Shown piece by piece: positions 52,052-60,465 of a DNA stretch of 64,000 bases. The stretch is from positions 480,451-544,450 of the forward strand of contig NZ_LT891970.1 in the NCBI RefSeq assembly GCF_900186505.1, in the 5' to 3' direction. A model generated the notes under the pieces. That model was not told the DNA's origin. It made no database searches and worked only from the letters and a program-made list of their open reading frames with translations. The number at the start of each line of letters is the position of its first letter. The stretch's first letter is position 1. The position numbers and the translations under genes are program-made. The DNA is from Enorma phocaeensis. GTDB taxonomy: Bacteria; Actinomycetota; Coriobacteriia; Coriobacteriales; Coriobacteriaceae.

Positions 52052-54226
52052 TCACTCGCCTCCCTTCTGGGGCATGGCCTGCGCAGCGGCGTCTTCTCCA
52101 TCAAATGATAAAAAGGTGTCTGACACCAAATTATCACGGGCGATGCCGGCGACGCGCAGCGACGGGTCGCTCTCGTCGAGCGGCAGCGGTTCCGCAACGG
52201 ACCCTGCCATCTCGCCCGCCGGGCTCATGCCTTTCTCCGTCACGCGCACGCCGCCGAGCGTCACGTCGATCGCGCCGATGATGTCGTCGATCGCCGCGCC
52301 GGGTGCCACCATGGGGTACACGGTCTGTGCCGTGGGAATCACCACGTCGAGCAGGTACGGCCCCGTGGCAGCGAGCATGCGGTCGAGTGCCGCGTCGATC
52401 TCGTCCGGCCGCGTGATGCGCTCCGCCTGCCAGCCATATGCCTCGGCAAGCTTCACGAAATCCGGGTTCGCGGTGAACTCCGTGCAGCTATAGCGCTCGT
52501 CATAGAAGAGCCGCTGCCACTGGTGCACCATACCGAGCGCGTTGTTGTCGATGACGAGCACCTTCACCGCGACGCCGTTGCCGATGGCCGTCGCCATCTC
52601 CTGGATGTTCATCTGCAGGCTGCCGTCGCCCGCGATACACACCACCTGCGCGTCCGGCCGGCCGATCTTCGCACCGATCGCCGCCGGGAAGCCGAAGCCC
52701 ATGGTTCCCAGGCCACCGGAGGAAAGAAACGTCCGCGACTCCTCGCGATGCACGTGCTGGTGAGCCCACATCTGGTGCTGGCCCACTTCGGTCGTCACGA
52801 CGCTCGCATGCGGGTCGAGCTTGTTCGAAAGCGCCTCGAGCACCTGCTCCGGGGCGATGCGATCGGGGTAATCGGCGAAATCCTCGGTATAGAACGGCCA
52901 GCGCTCGCGCCATGCGAACACGGTCTCCACCCAATCGGCGTCCTGCGGCGTCGCCTCCACGCGGTCAAGTCGCTCGTTGATGGCAGCCACAATCACCTGC
53001 GCGTCTCCCACGATGGGCACGCGGGGGTTGCGCACCTTGCCGATCTCGGCTGGGTCGATGTCGATGTGGATGACCGTCGCATGCGGGGCGAATTCCGAAA
53101 GCTTGCCCGTCACGCGGTCCGAGAAGCGTGCGCCCACGGCGATGAGCAGGTCGCACTCGGTCACGGCCATGTTGGCGTACTTGGAGCCGTGCATGCCCAC
53201 GGGACCCAAGTTGAGCGGGTTCGAGCACGGCACGGCCGCCTTGCCCAGCAGCGTGGTGACCACGGGAATCTGCATCTTCTCTGCGAGCTCCACGACCTCG
53301 TCGCACGCGTGACTGCTCACCACGCCGCCGCCCGCCATGAGAAGCGGCCGCTTGGCTTGGCGGATGAGCTCGACCGCCTGCTTCACCTGCTTCGCGTTGC
53401 CGCGATACGTAGGCCGATAGCTGGGGATGTTCACGGAATCGGGGTAATGGAACACCATCTGCGCGCCGGCGAGGTCGCTGGGGATGTCGATGAGCACGGG
53501 GCCGGGGCGCCCGGTCGAGGCGATGTAGAACGCCTCGCGGAACGTGCGCGTGAGGTCGTCCGTGGACTGCAGCAGGAAGCTGTGCTTCACCACGGGCATG
53601 GTGATGCCCACGATATCCGCCTCTTGGAAGGCGTCCGTGCCGATAACCCCGCGCGTGACCTGGCCGGTGATGACCACGAGCGGCACGGAGTCCATGTACG
53701 CCGTCGCGATGCCCGTCACCGTGTTCGTGGCGCCGGGGCCGCTCGTGACGAGCGCCACACCCACGCGGCCGGTCGCGCGCGCATAGCCGTCGGCCTCGTG
53801 CACGGCACCTTGCTCGTGGCGGGCGAGGATGTGGTGGATCTTCGTGGAGTCGTAGAGCGCGTCGTAGATCTTGATGGCCTGGCCGCCGGGATAGCCGAAG
53901 AGCACGTCCACGCCCTCGGCCTCAAGCGAGGCGATGACCGCCTGCGCGCCGGTCATGGTCGCGCCCTCGTGCGGGGCGCGGCTGCCCGGGCCGAACGGTT
54001 TGCCGCTCATGGCCCGCTCCTTCATGGCGAGGCGCTCCTCGCGCGTGACGGGCGTGGCGGTTTTGCCGAAAACCGCGCTCGCACACTGGTGCTGGCGGAT
54101 GTCGTCGGGCATGTCGGGCGTGCGCGGGCTGCCGGCGAGCGGCTGGGCGGGCGCGGGGGTGGCTGCGGGCGCGCTGGCCGTCGCGGCAACCGTCGCGGCC
54201 GGGTTGTTCTGCATCTTATCCGTCAT
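52052..54226 (-). CDS. ilvB: acetolactate synthase large subunit with terminal extensions
   Basis: The TPP enzyme condenses pyruvate in branched-chain amino acid synthesis. The core (residues about 91-650) has the glutamate in RHEQGAVHEADGYARATG, GFPAAIGAKIG and the TPP-binding GDGSLQMNIQEM...VIDNNALGMV. At 724 aa it is longer than the usual 560-600. An Ala/Pro-rich N-terminal extension of about 90 residues precedes the normal start MTGAQAVI, and a C-terminal tail of about 65 residues includes a segment read from the palindromic element at 52106-52136. The start overlaps the ilvD stop (ATGA). Whether the extension is translated as shown is uncertain. Confidence 0.94.
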   Translation of the reverse strand: MTDKMQNNPAATVAATASAPAATPAPAQPLAGSPRTPDMPDDIRQHQCASAVFGKTATPVTREERLAMKERAMSGKPFGPGSRAPHEGATMTGAQAVIASLEAEGVDVLFGYPGGQAIKIYDALYDSTKIHHILARHEQGAVHEADGYARATGRVGVALVTSGPGATNTVTGIATAYMDSVPLVVITGQVTRGVIGTDAFQEADIVGITMPVVKHSFLLQSTDDLTRTFREAFYIASTGRPGPVLIDIPSDLAGAQMVFHYPDSVNIPSYRPTYRGNAKQVKQAVELIRQAKRPLLMAGGGVVSSHACDEVVELAEKMQIPVVTTLLGKAAVPCSNPLNLGPVGMHGSKYANMAVTECDLLIAVGARFSDRVTGKLSEFAPHATVIHIDIDPAEIGKVRNPRVPIVGDAQVIVAAINERLDRVEATPQDADWVETVFAWRERWPFYTEDFADYPDRIAPEQVLEALSNKLDPHASVVTTEVGQHQMWAHQHVHREESRTFLSSGGLGTMGFGFPAAIGAKIGRPDAQVVCIAGDGSLQMNIQEMATAIGNGVAVKVLVIDNNALGMVHQWQRLFYDERYSCTEFTANPDFVKLAEAYGWQAERITRPDEIDAALDRMLAATGPYLLDVVIPTAQTVYPMVAPGAAIDDIIGAIDVTLGGVRVTEKGMSPAGEMAGSVAEPLPLDESDPSLRVAGIARDNLVSDTFLSFDGEDAAAQAMPQKGGE
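52106..52136. repeat. palindromic element, copy inside ilvB
   Basis: A 31-base version of the palindrome at 51525-51559 with GGTGTC-T-GACACC at its centre. It lies in the 3' part of ilvB and is read in frame, encoding [10 protein letters not shown] near the C-terminus. Confidence 0.75.
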
Positions 54227-55887
54227 GAGAGATATGCCCCCTTATCTGCGCTGCTCACGAGCTTGGCGTAGCGCGAAAGCACGCCCGTGGTGTACTTTGG
54301 CGCGGGCGGCTGCCACGCGGCGCGGCGGCTGGCCAGCTCCTCGTCCGAAAGGCGCACGTCAAGCGTGCCCTCATTGATATCGATGTCGATGATGTCGCCC
54401 TCCTGCACGAGCGCGATGGGACCGCCGGCCGCGGCTTCGGGCGAAACGTGACCGATGCACGGACCCTTGGAGGCGCCGGAGAAGCGGCCGTCGGTGATGA
54501 GCGCCACGAAGCTTGCGAGCCCCATGCCGCAGATGGCCGAGGTGGGCGTGAGCATCTCGCGCATACCCGGACCGCCGGCCGGTCCCTCGTAGCGGATGAC
54601 CACCACGTCGCCGGGATTGATCTTGCCGCCGAAGATGGCCTCGCACGCGGCTTCCTCGCTATCGAACACGCGCGCGGGTCCGGAGTGCACGTACATGGCG
54701 GGGTCGCAGGCGCTCTTCTTCACCACGCCGCAATCGGGCGCGAGGTTGCCCTGCATGACCTTGAGACCGCCCTGCGCGCTGTAGGCGTTTGCCACCTCGC
54801 GCACGATCTCGCCGTCGGCCTGCGGGCACGCGGCAATCCAGTCCTTCATGCACCCATGGCAGGTGCAGGCGTCCTCGCGCAGCAGCCCCGCACGCCCCAG
54901 CACGCCCAAGATGGCGGAGATGCCGCCCACGGTGTTCAGATCCTCGATGTGCAGGGGGCCTGCCGGCGCGATGCGCACGATATTCGGCGTACGGGCGGAA
55001 ATCTCGTCCCAATCTTGCATCGTCACGGGGCAGCCCGCCGCATGCGCGATGGCCGTGAGGTGGAGCATCGTGTTCGTGGAGCCGCCGAAGGCCATGTCGA
55101 GCACCATGCCGTTGTAGATGGACGCCTCGTTCAGGATGTCGAGCGCCGTGATGCCCTTCTCGACGAGCTCCATGACCTGCATGCCCGTCTGCTTGGCGAG
55201 GCGGATGCGCTCGGAGTAGACGGCGGGCACCGTGCCGTTGCCGGGGAGCGCGAGGCCGAGCGCCTCGGCCAGGCAGCAGATGGAGTTCGCCGTGAACATG
55301 CCGGAGCAGCTGCCGCACGTGGGACAGGCGGTGTTCTCGAGCCACGCGCACTCCTCCGGCGTCATGGTGCCGGCCGTGACCTGGCCGACGGCGTCGAAGA
55401 GCGTGTTCAGGTCCGTCTGGCAGCCGCGGCGATCGCGACCGGCGAGCATGGGGCCGCCGGAGACGAGCATGGTGGGAATATTGAGGCGCGCCGCAGCGAT
55501 GAGCATGCCGGGCACGATCTTGTCGCAGCTCGGGATGAGCACCATCGCGTCGAACTGGTGACCCTGGATGGCGCACTCGACGCTGTCCGCGATGACCTCG
55601 CGCGAGGTGAGGCTGTAGTGCATGCCCTCGTGGTTCATCGCGATGCCGTCGCACACGCCGATGGTGTTGATCTGCAGCGGGGTGCCGCCAGCCATGCGTA
55701 TGCCGGCCTTCACGGCATCGGCGATCTGCTGGAGATGAAGGTGTCCGGGGATGACCTCGTTTTGCGCGGAGACGACGGCGACGAGCGGGCGTTCGAGCTC
55801 TTCGTCGGTAAGGCCGTCTGCCTTGAGCAGGCTCCGGTGGGGTGCGCGGGCAAGCCCCTTCTTCACGGCATCGCTTCGCAGCTGCAT
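54223..55887 (-). CDS. ilvD: dihydroxy-acid dehydratase
   Basis: IlvD dehydrates dihydroxy acids in the branched-chain pathway with an Fe-S cluster. The 554-aa protein has the cluster cysteines in PSCDKIVPGM and CPTCGSCSGMF, GGSTNTMLHL, and GPAGGPGMREML and TDGRFSGASKGPCIGHVSPE. GAGGGAG precedes the ATG at 55887. First gene of the ilvDBNC operon, with 4-base overlap to ilvB. Confidence 0.97.
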   Translation of the reverse strand: MQLRSDAVKKGLARAPHRSLLKADGLTDEELERPLVAVVSAQNEVIPGHLHLQQIADAVKAGIRMAGGTPLQINTIGVCDGIAMNHEGMHYSLTSREVIADSVECAIQGHQFDAMVLIPSCDKIVPGMLIAAARLNIPTMLVSGGPMLAGRDRRGCQTDLNTLFDAVGQVTAGTMTPEECAWLENTACPTCGSCSGMFTANSICCLAEALGLALPGNGTVPAVYSERIRLAKQTGMQVMELVEKGITALDILNEASIYNGMVLDMAFGGSTNTMLHLTAIAHAAGCPVTMQDWDEISARTPNIVRIAPAGPLHIEDLNTVGGISAILGVLGRAGLLREDACTCHGCMKDWIAACPQADGEIVREVANAYSAQGGLKVMQGNLAPDCGVVKKSACDPAMYVHSGPARVFDSEEAACEAIFGGKINPGDVVVIRYEGPAGGPGMREMLTPTSAICGMGLASFVALITDGRFSGASKGPCIGHVSPEAAAGGPIALVQEGDIIDIDINEGTLDVRLSDEELASRRAAWQPPAPKYTTGVLSRYAKLVSSADKGAYLS

Positions 55888-56296
55888 GTGCTCCCTCGCT
55901 TTCCTTGTGGCCGCCGGCGGGCGCGACGCCGCAGGCGGCTTGGCTTTTTGCTGCCGGTATCAGGAAATGCGAGGCTAGGCGCGAGCGCGAACCTCGATGC
56001 CCGTAACGGAGGGCTCCGGCGCGGCGTACGTACGTGTGGGACGCTCCGGGATCGCCGGGCGCGGGCACGCGTTCAGCCGAGCTGCTCGAGGGTGTGTTCC
56101 CAACTGTGCGCCGCGGGTTCTCACGCTCCCCCGCTCGCTGTGGCACGCGCCTTTGGTACTCGCCCTGTCATCGCATTTGCTGAGTGTTGTAAGTGTCGCA
56201 TGGGCGTGGTCGTAGGCAGGCGACAACCAGCGCACGAAACACGCAGGAAACACTTTGGCGCGATGGAGTGAGAATTTCCGTCCAGGACTCAGATTC
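55888..56296. other. spacer and leader upstream of ilvD
   Basis: About 400 bases, probably containing the ilv promoter. I looked for a T-box and for a Leu/Ile/Val-rich leader peptide on the minus strand and found neither clearly. Confidence 0.4.
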
Positions 56297-56488
56297 TCAC
56301 CGGGCCTCGAAGCGGCGCAAATCCCAGCCGCGGCGCTCTGCCTCGCGGACGAGCTCCTGCGGGCTGGCGTCCTCGAGCGCCGCCACGTCCACGATCGCCC
56401 ACGGCGAGCCCGAAAACGCCGCCGGCCCCGTCTCGTCGATGAGCGCCGCGCGCAGGCGGTCAACGTCTATGAGAATACGCTCGTCCAT
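56297..56488 (-). CDS. small conserved-type hypothetical protein (63 aa)
   Basis: A strong GGGGAGG six bases before the ATG at 56488 and ordinary codon use make this a real gene. The acidic protein starts MDERILIDVDRLRAALIDET and ends RGWDLRRFEAR. No known domain is recognised. It is the last coding sequence before G+C content drops into the defence island and may have formed an operon with the truncated reading frame upstream. Confidence 0.6.
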   Translation of the reverse strand: MDERILIDVDRLRAALIDETGPAAFSGSPWAIVDVAALEDASPQELVREAERRGWDLRRFEAR

Positions 56489-56925
56489 GGGTACCTCCCC
56501 TACCGCGCCAAGCCAACCAAAGAATCTAATGAAGCTCACAGCTCTCCCACCAACACCGCCGCATAGAGCGGGACGCTGAACACGGTTCCGTCGAAGCCGA
56601 AATCCTTGGCAGACAGGCGAACGATTGTCGGGCAATAGGATGAAAGTAATAGGCAGAGACGCTGATTTTTTCTAGAAATAATCGGCGGATGTGCCAGATA
56701 TTTCAATATAGCGCGCTCAACGATAAACAGCAAACAGCAGAACACGTGAGAAGTGACAACCGATCTGGACAACCGCAGCACCTTTTTTCTTCGCCCCTTT
56801 CTCTCGCAGTATCGTCCAAGGCCATGCGATTGTTCTGGTCGGCAAACAGGGTTCGGCTATATATCAGACGAGCTTTTTATCAGTTGGATACGATTCCGCC
56901 CCTCGTCGCCAAATAACAAATCGCT
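56489..56925. other. island boundary, mostly non-coding, with a gene remnant
   Basis: AT-rich stretch. A frame on the minus strand ending at 56536 codes for SAKDFGFDGTVFSVPLYAAV, which looks like the C-terminus of a host gene; upstream of about 56630 it loses that character. It probably marks the edge of the incoming island. Confidence 0.4.
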
Positions 56926-57756
56926 TTGGAAAGGCTAGCGAAGGCTAGTAAACCGGTCGGCTCCTCAAGCCTGTCCGTCTCCCTTCTCGATGACCTCATC
57001 AAATCCCGGTTTATTGAGATGTTCGAGAGCAATGCTGAAAAGGTAGAGTTAGATAAAGTAGCTATCTTGATCAATGGGGATCGAGGGAAAAATTATCCTT
57101 CTCGAGATGAGTTTGTTCCCAGCGGAATCCCGTTCATTAATGCTGGGCATCTGTCTGGTGGACGGGTATGCTTCGATGGAATGAACTACATTGGGCAAGA
57201 AACTTATAATAGGTTGAGCAGCGGGAAAATCCGTGAAGGGGACGTTCTGTACTGCCTGCGCGGATCCTTGGGAAAAAGTGCCATAGCAGACTTCAGCTCG
57301 GGTGCCATCGCGTCATCTCTTCTGATTATCAGGCCGAATCCGGAACAATTGCTCACACCCTATCTGTACTATGTACTCACGTCTGACGATGTACTTCGTC
57401 AGATGTGGATGTCAGATAATGGCAGCTCACAACCAAATCTATCTGCGAAAAGTGTGGGCTGTTTTAAGATTCCTTTCCCGACACTCACCCTCCAGCGAGA
57501 GTTTGCTCTCTTTGTCTCTCAGGTCGACAAACTGAGGTTTGACGATTTGAGCCTGCTTTTTCCTCCCCACTCTCCACCCAATAGAAAGCCCGAGTTAAGA
57601 ACGACGGGATGTTCAGGGAAAAAGACCTGTGACGAGCTCCTTTCCCAGAGAGGTCAATTCAACAACAGCGCGGATTCATTCTTTTCGTGCGCCGACTTGG
57701 AGAAATCCAAGCCCTATCTGGCGGATACAATCCGTTCGTCACGCTCATATTCATGA
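56926..57756 (+). CDS. partial hsdS: silent target-recognition cassette, inverted
   Basis: A 276-residue frame on the opposite strand to the main hsdS, starting from TTG. It has the linker SLLDDLIKSRFIEMF, one complete target-recognition domain (PSGIPFINAGHLSGGRVCFD, EGDVLYCLRGSLGKSA) and the tail FVSQVDKLRFD, then unrelated sequence. It lacks the first TRD and any clear promoter or ribosome-binding site. Linker and tail DNA are identical inverted copies of the same parts of the active hsdS. I read it as a stored alternative TRD2 for recombination, not a working gene. Confidence 0.8.
   Translation: MERLAKASKPVGSSSLSVSLLDDLIKSRFIEMFESNAEKVELDKVAILINGDRGKNYPSRDEFVPSGIPFINAGHLSGGRVCFDGMNYIGQETYNRLSSGKIREGDVLYCLRGSLGKSAIADFSSGAIASSLLIIRPNPEQLLTPYLYYVLTSDDVLRQMWMSDNGSSQPNLSAKSVGCFKIPFPTLTLQREFALFVSQVDKLRFDDLSLLFPPHSPPNRKPELRTTGCSGKKTCDELLSQRGQFNNSADSFFSCADLEKSKPYLADTIRSSRSYS
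56998..57025 (+). repeat. 28-bp inverted repeat IR1, silent copy
   Basis: Perfect inverted copy of 59905-59932; encodes the linker IKSRFIEMF just before TRD2. Confidence 0.92.
57511..57544 (+). repeat. 34-bp inverted repeat IR2, silent copy
   Basis: Perfect inverted copy of 59383-59416; encodes FVSQVDKLRFD just after TRD2. Confidence 0.92.
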
Positions 57757-57844
57757 CCGCAGACTCCACTTAGAACGTCGCGCACAAGAAACCCTCGTCA
57801 AAAACTGCTCGTCAACCACGAGATGGTCTGCTGAGGCGCTCGCG

Positions 57845-58843
57845 TCACGCGATATATCTTCTGTGTGATGATCGTACGTTGCTCTGATCGACCATTGCGT
57901 ACGTAAGCGTGGTGTCGATCTTGGCGTGACCGAGCAATCTCTGGACCTGCTCGATCGGCATTCCCTTGTCGATGGCGCGCGTCGCCAAGGTGCGCCTAAA
58001 TTTATGCGGATGCACGCGGTCCATTCCGAGTTCCTTGCCTAGCTTTCTAAGCCTGCTCTCCACTCCGCTGATGCGAAGTCTGCGATATGGCTTACACAAC
58101 GAAACGAATAAGGCGGGGGAGCTGTCAGTTCTGGATGCAATGTAATTCCGAAGATGGATTTTCGTTCGTGCATCAAAGTAGACCGGTCGCTCCTTGTTGC
58201 CCTTGCCGAGTACAACACATTCACGACGCTCAAAATCTACGTCAGCTACATCAAGCTTGACCAGCTCGCCAACACGCATACCAGTGGAGGCAAGAAGATC
58301 GATGATGGCGAGGTCTCTAAGCGTCTTCGCTCCGTCGCGCATCTTCTCAAGCGACTCGTCGGAATAGGTGTCCTTGACGGTTCTCGTTGAGCGGATTTTC
58401 TTGATGCGGCGGATGGGGCTCTTGAGAATATAGTCCTCATCTTCAAGCCACGAGAAGAAGCTTGAGAGAATGCGACGGATGTTGTCGATGTTTGCCTTGC
58501 TGCAGTGAGAGTGTAGCTCGTAATCTGAGAGGTACTGACGCAGGTCCTCGGTGCGCATATGGGTTACGTGCTTGCTGGTGGTATTGATCATGCGGGAGAG
58601 GACGGCCTTGTAGTACCTGAGTGTGTTTTCACTGCATCCCTCGAGACGCTTTGCGGAGAGAAAAGACTCCATGAGCTCGGGGTTTGTTGGTCCAAGTGAT
58701 AGAGCTGCCCCTGTGTCTCTTGGACGAATATCGTAGTTTGTGAACACTCTATCAAGTACAGATATGAGTTGTTTCATTTGAGCATTGTTAAGGTGAGGCA
58801 ACAATGCCTGTGTGATGTCATCGGAAATACTGGAATACCCCAT
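57845..58843 (-). CDS. tyrosine recombinase, probable hsdS invertase
   Basis: The 332-aa protein has an N-terminal SAM-like DNA-binding domain (ENTLRYYKAVLSRMI) and a C-terminal catalytic domain with the full set: Arg 190 in STGMRVGEL, Lys near 214, HKFRR (His 280, Arg 283), His 306 in LLGHAKI and Tyr 315 in TTLTY. It lies between the active and silent hsdS copies, the position of recombinases that invert type I specificity genes in other bacteria. I infer it acts on IR1 and IR2. It is the last gene on the minus strand of the island operon, although 474 bases separate it from hsdS. Confidence 0.9.
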   Translation of the reverse strand: MGYSSISDDITQALLPHLNNAQMKQLISVLDRVFTNYDIRPRDTGAALSLGPTNPELMESFLSAKRLEGCSENTLRYYKAVLSRMINTTSKHVTHMRTEDLRQYLSDYELHSHCSKANIDNIRRILSSFFSWLEDEDYILKSPIRRIKKIRSTRTVKDTYSDESLEKMRDGAKTLRDLAIIDLLASTGMRVGELVKLDVADVDFERRECVVLGKGNKERPVYFDARTKIHLRNYIASRTDSSPALFVSLCKPYRRLRISGVESRLRKLGKELGMDRVHPHKFRRTLATRAIDKGMPIEQVQRLLGHAKIDTTLTYAMVDQSNVRSSHRRYIA

Positions 58844-59317
58844 AGCTCCTCATTTCATCGATGTGGCCGTGCGTTATCACAAGAAGAGATTCTTGCGCCT
58901 TGTTTTTATCGGCTAGATAATGAGGGTGTCTCAGCATTCCGCTGGGACACATAGTGAAGGGAGGTGATTATCTTGGAGAAACTACTCTCCTGGATTTTCA
59001 TTTCCGCGCGGGGCTGGCGCTAGTTTCCAGTTCAGTCTGTGATGAGTCCTATCGTGCGCGTAACAAGTCGATGGGTATCGATAGATACAGCCCCTACTTC
59101 GCTCGCTTTACCAAGCTTTCTACTCGATTGATGCTGGAGTCTTGATATCCAAGAATGTGGTCCCCTCTATTGAGGGGCTGATATTTCGATACCAGTGTAC
59201 GAAAGCGCACACTCCCCACGTCTGCTCGCTTCTTCACGGAAGAAATGGCTCCGCGTAGAAGCGAGCAGACGTTGCTTTGCGACTACTGCCACATATAGCC
59301 AAAGCTATACGCTGCTG
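58844..59317. other. spacer between hsdS and recombinase
   Basis: Contains a small hairpin (CCCCTC/GAGGGG at 59162-59177) and a strong hairpin (59218-59272). Only a 16-codon TTG frame with a good ribosome-binding site (58971) is seen on the plus strand; no convincing gene. Confidence 0.45.
59218..59272 (-). terminator. strong hairpin after hsdS
   Basis: Perfect 16-bp inverted repeat (59218-59233 with 59257-59272), 23-base loop, about 45 bases after the hsdS stop. No T run; terminator or recombination-related structure. Confidence 0.5.
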
Positions 59318-60442
59318 CTAGCCGAAGTATTCCTGCATCAAAGACTTCTTGAGAGTTTCCAGTCTTTCGATTTGCTGTTGTACGTCAAACCTCAGTTTGT
59401 CGACCTGAGAGACAAAGATTTCGTACTCCTGCTGGCTTGAAATAGGCGGGATGGGGATACGCACTTCTTCAACTGTTTTCTTTGATATCTCCTTGAAAGT
59501 CGCCCCCTTGCCAAGGGAGTTAAGAAAGTCGGAGTTGAACCGTAGCAACTCGTAGAGATACCTGGGGGCAAGGGTGTCTCCGCAAATAATGTTCTTGAAT
59601 CCTTGATTACAGTACAGATCGCAGTTAGCAATCGCAACTTTGCCTATCGGTGCGCGCGATGAAAGAATGACGGTGTTCCGTGGCATTAGGGTGAGGGAAG
59701 CGCTCTTAATCCCCTCGGGGGTCAGCTTGCGTGCGGAGTCGTCGACAAAAACATTCCCGTCCTTAAGCTCTGCAGGCGTAATCCAGACTGCGTTGCCGCC
59801 CCAATAAGCGTCCACCTTTGTCTTGGGTGTAGCTCCACCAACAACTATTCCGACGGACGAGATCGATGCCCATTCCCTCTTTTGGGGAGCAAGGTTGTAA
59901 TCCCCGAACATCTCAATAAACCGGGATTTGATTAAGCTATCCAGCTTCTCAAGCACATTCGAACAGCTGTGGAGAAGCAGGTCAACTTTGTCTAAAACGT
60001 TAGCTATATGCAATTGTTCTGTTTGGTCGGGATACCGAAATGGCAGAGAATCGAAGGTGTTTTTTGTAAGGTGACGCATGGTAGCGCCATGGGCAAGGTC
60101 TGAACTTGCCTTCAGTAGATAATCAATCTGATGAACAAAGAAACTCTTATTGACTTGGAGCTTGTTAAATCCGACCTTGAAAATATGCTGATTCAACCAT
60201 GCGGGCTCGTCATTCCATACGTATACACCAAGGCTTGCCGACCAAGAGATTAAAACATCCCCTTGCTGTATTGCGAATTTATCAGGTAGTTGGCCGGAAA
60301 AGTAGTTTGTTTCATATGAAGATCCGGTCAGATCCTGTATGCGAACTATCCTTCTCCCTTCCGGGCTTCGGTCAGAAGGTTTAAAAGCGTATCCATTGTA
60401 ATATGTAGCAACGTTACCGAGCTTTACTATTGATGAGGTCAT
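59318..60442 (-). CDS. hsdS: type I restriction-modification specificity subunit (expressed copy)
   Basis: The 374-aa protein has two target-recognition domains joined by helical linkers: TRD1 from residue 1 (KLGNVATYYNGYAFKPSD, DVLISWSASLGVYVWN) to about 165, linker LEKLDSLIKSRFIEMFGDY, TRD2 (GATPKTKVDAYWGGNAVWIT) and the tail FVSQVDKLRFDVQQQIERLE then EYFG. HsdS selects the bipartite methylation site for HsdM. TRD2 is bracketed by IR1 and IR2, which recur inverted in the silent cassette. The start at 60442 gives the canonical beginning; its ribosome-binding site is poor. It follows the small DNA-binding-like gene by 23 bases. Confidence 0.93.
   Translation of the reverse strand: MTSSIVKLGNVATYYNGYAFKPSDRSPEGRRIVRIQDLTGSSYETNYFSGQLPDKFAIQQGDVLISWSASLGVYVWNDEPAWLNQHIFKVGFNKLQVNKSFFVHQIDYLLKASSDLAHGATMRHLTKNTFDSLPFRYPDQTEQLHIANVLDKVDLLLHSCSNVLEKLDSLIKSRFIEMFGDYNLAPQKREWASISSVGIVVGGATPKTKVDAYWGGNAVWITPAELKDGNVFVDDSARKLTPEGIKSASLTLMPRNTVILSSRAPIGKVAIANCDLYCNQGFKNIICGDTLAPRYLYELLRFNSDFLNSLGKGATFKEISKKTVEEVRIPIPPISSQQEYEIFVSQVDKLRFDVQQQIERLETLKKSLMQEYFG
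59383..59416 (-). repeat. 34-bp inverted repeat IR2, expressed copy
   Basis: Perfect inverted copy of 57511-57544 at the 3' end of TRD2. Confidence 0.92.
59905..59932 (-). repeat. 28-bp inverted repeat IR1, expressed copy
   Basis: Perfect inverted copy of 56998-57025 at the 5' end of TRD2. Confidence 0.92.
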
Positions 60443-60465
60443 GTCGTTTACGCTTCCCACCCGAC

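Noticed and set aside
55888..56254. T-box or leader-peptide attenuator upstream of ilvD
   Set aside because: A sequence faintly like the T-box core (GTGAGAACCCGCGG on the minus strand) is present but has an insertion. The only short frame near it (MRHLQHSANAMTG...) has no run of Leu, Ile or Val codons.
58954..59145. Small plus-strand gene between hsdS and the recombinase
   Set aside because: A good ribosome-binding site near 58962 points to a TTG frame that ends after 16 codons; the longer frame has no matching start signal.
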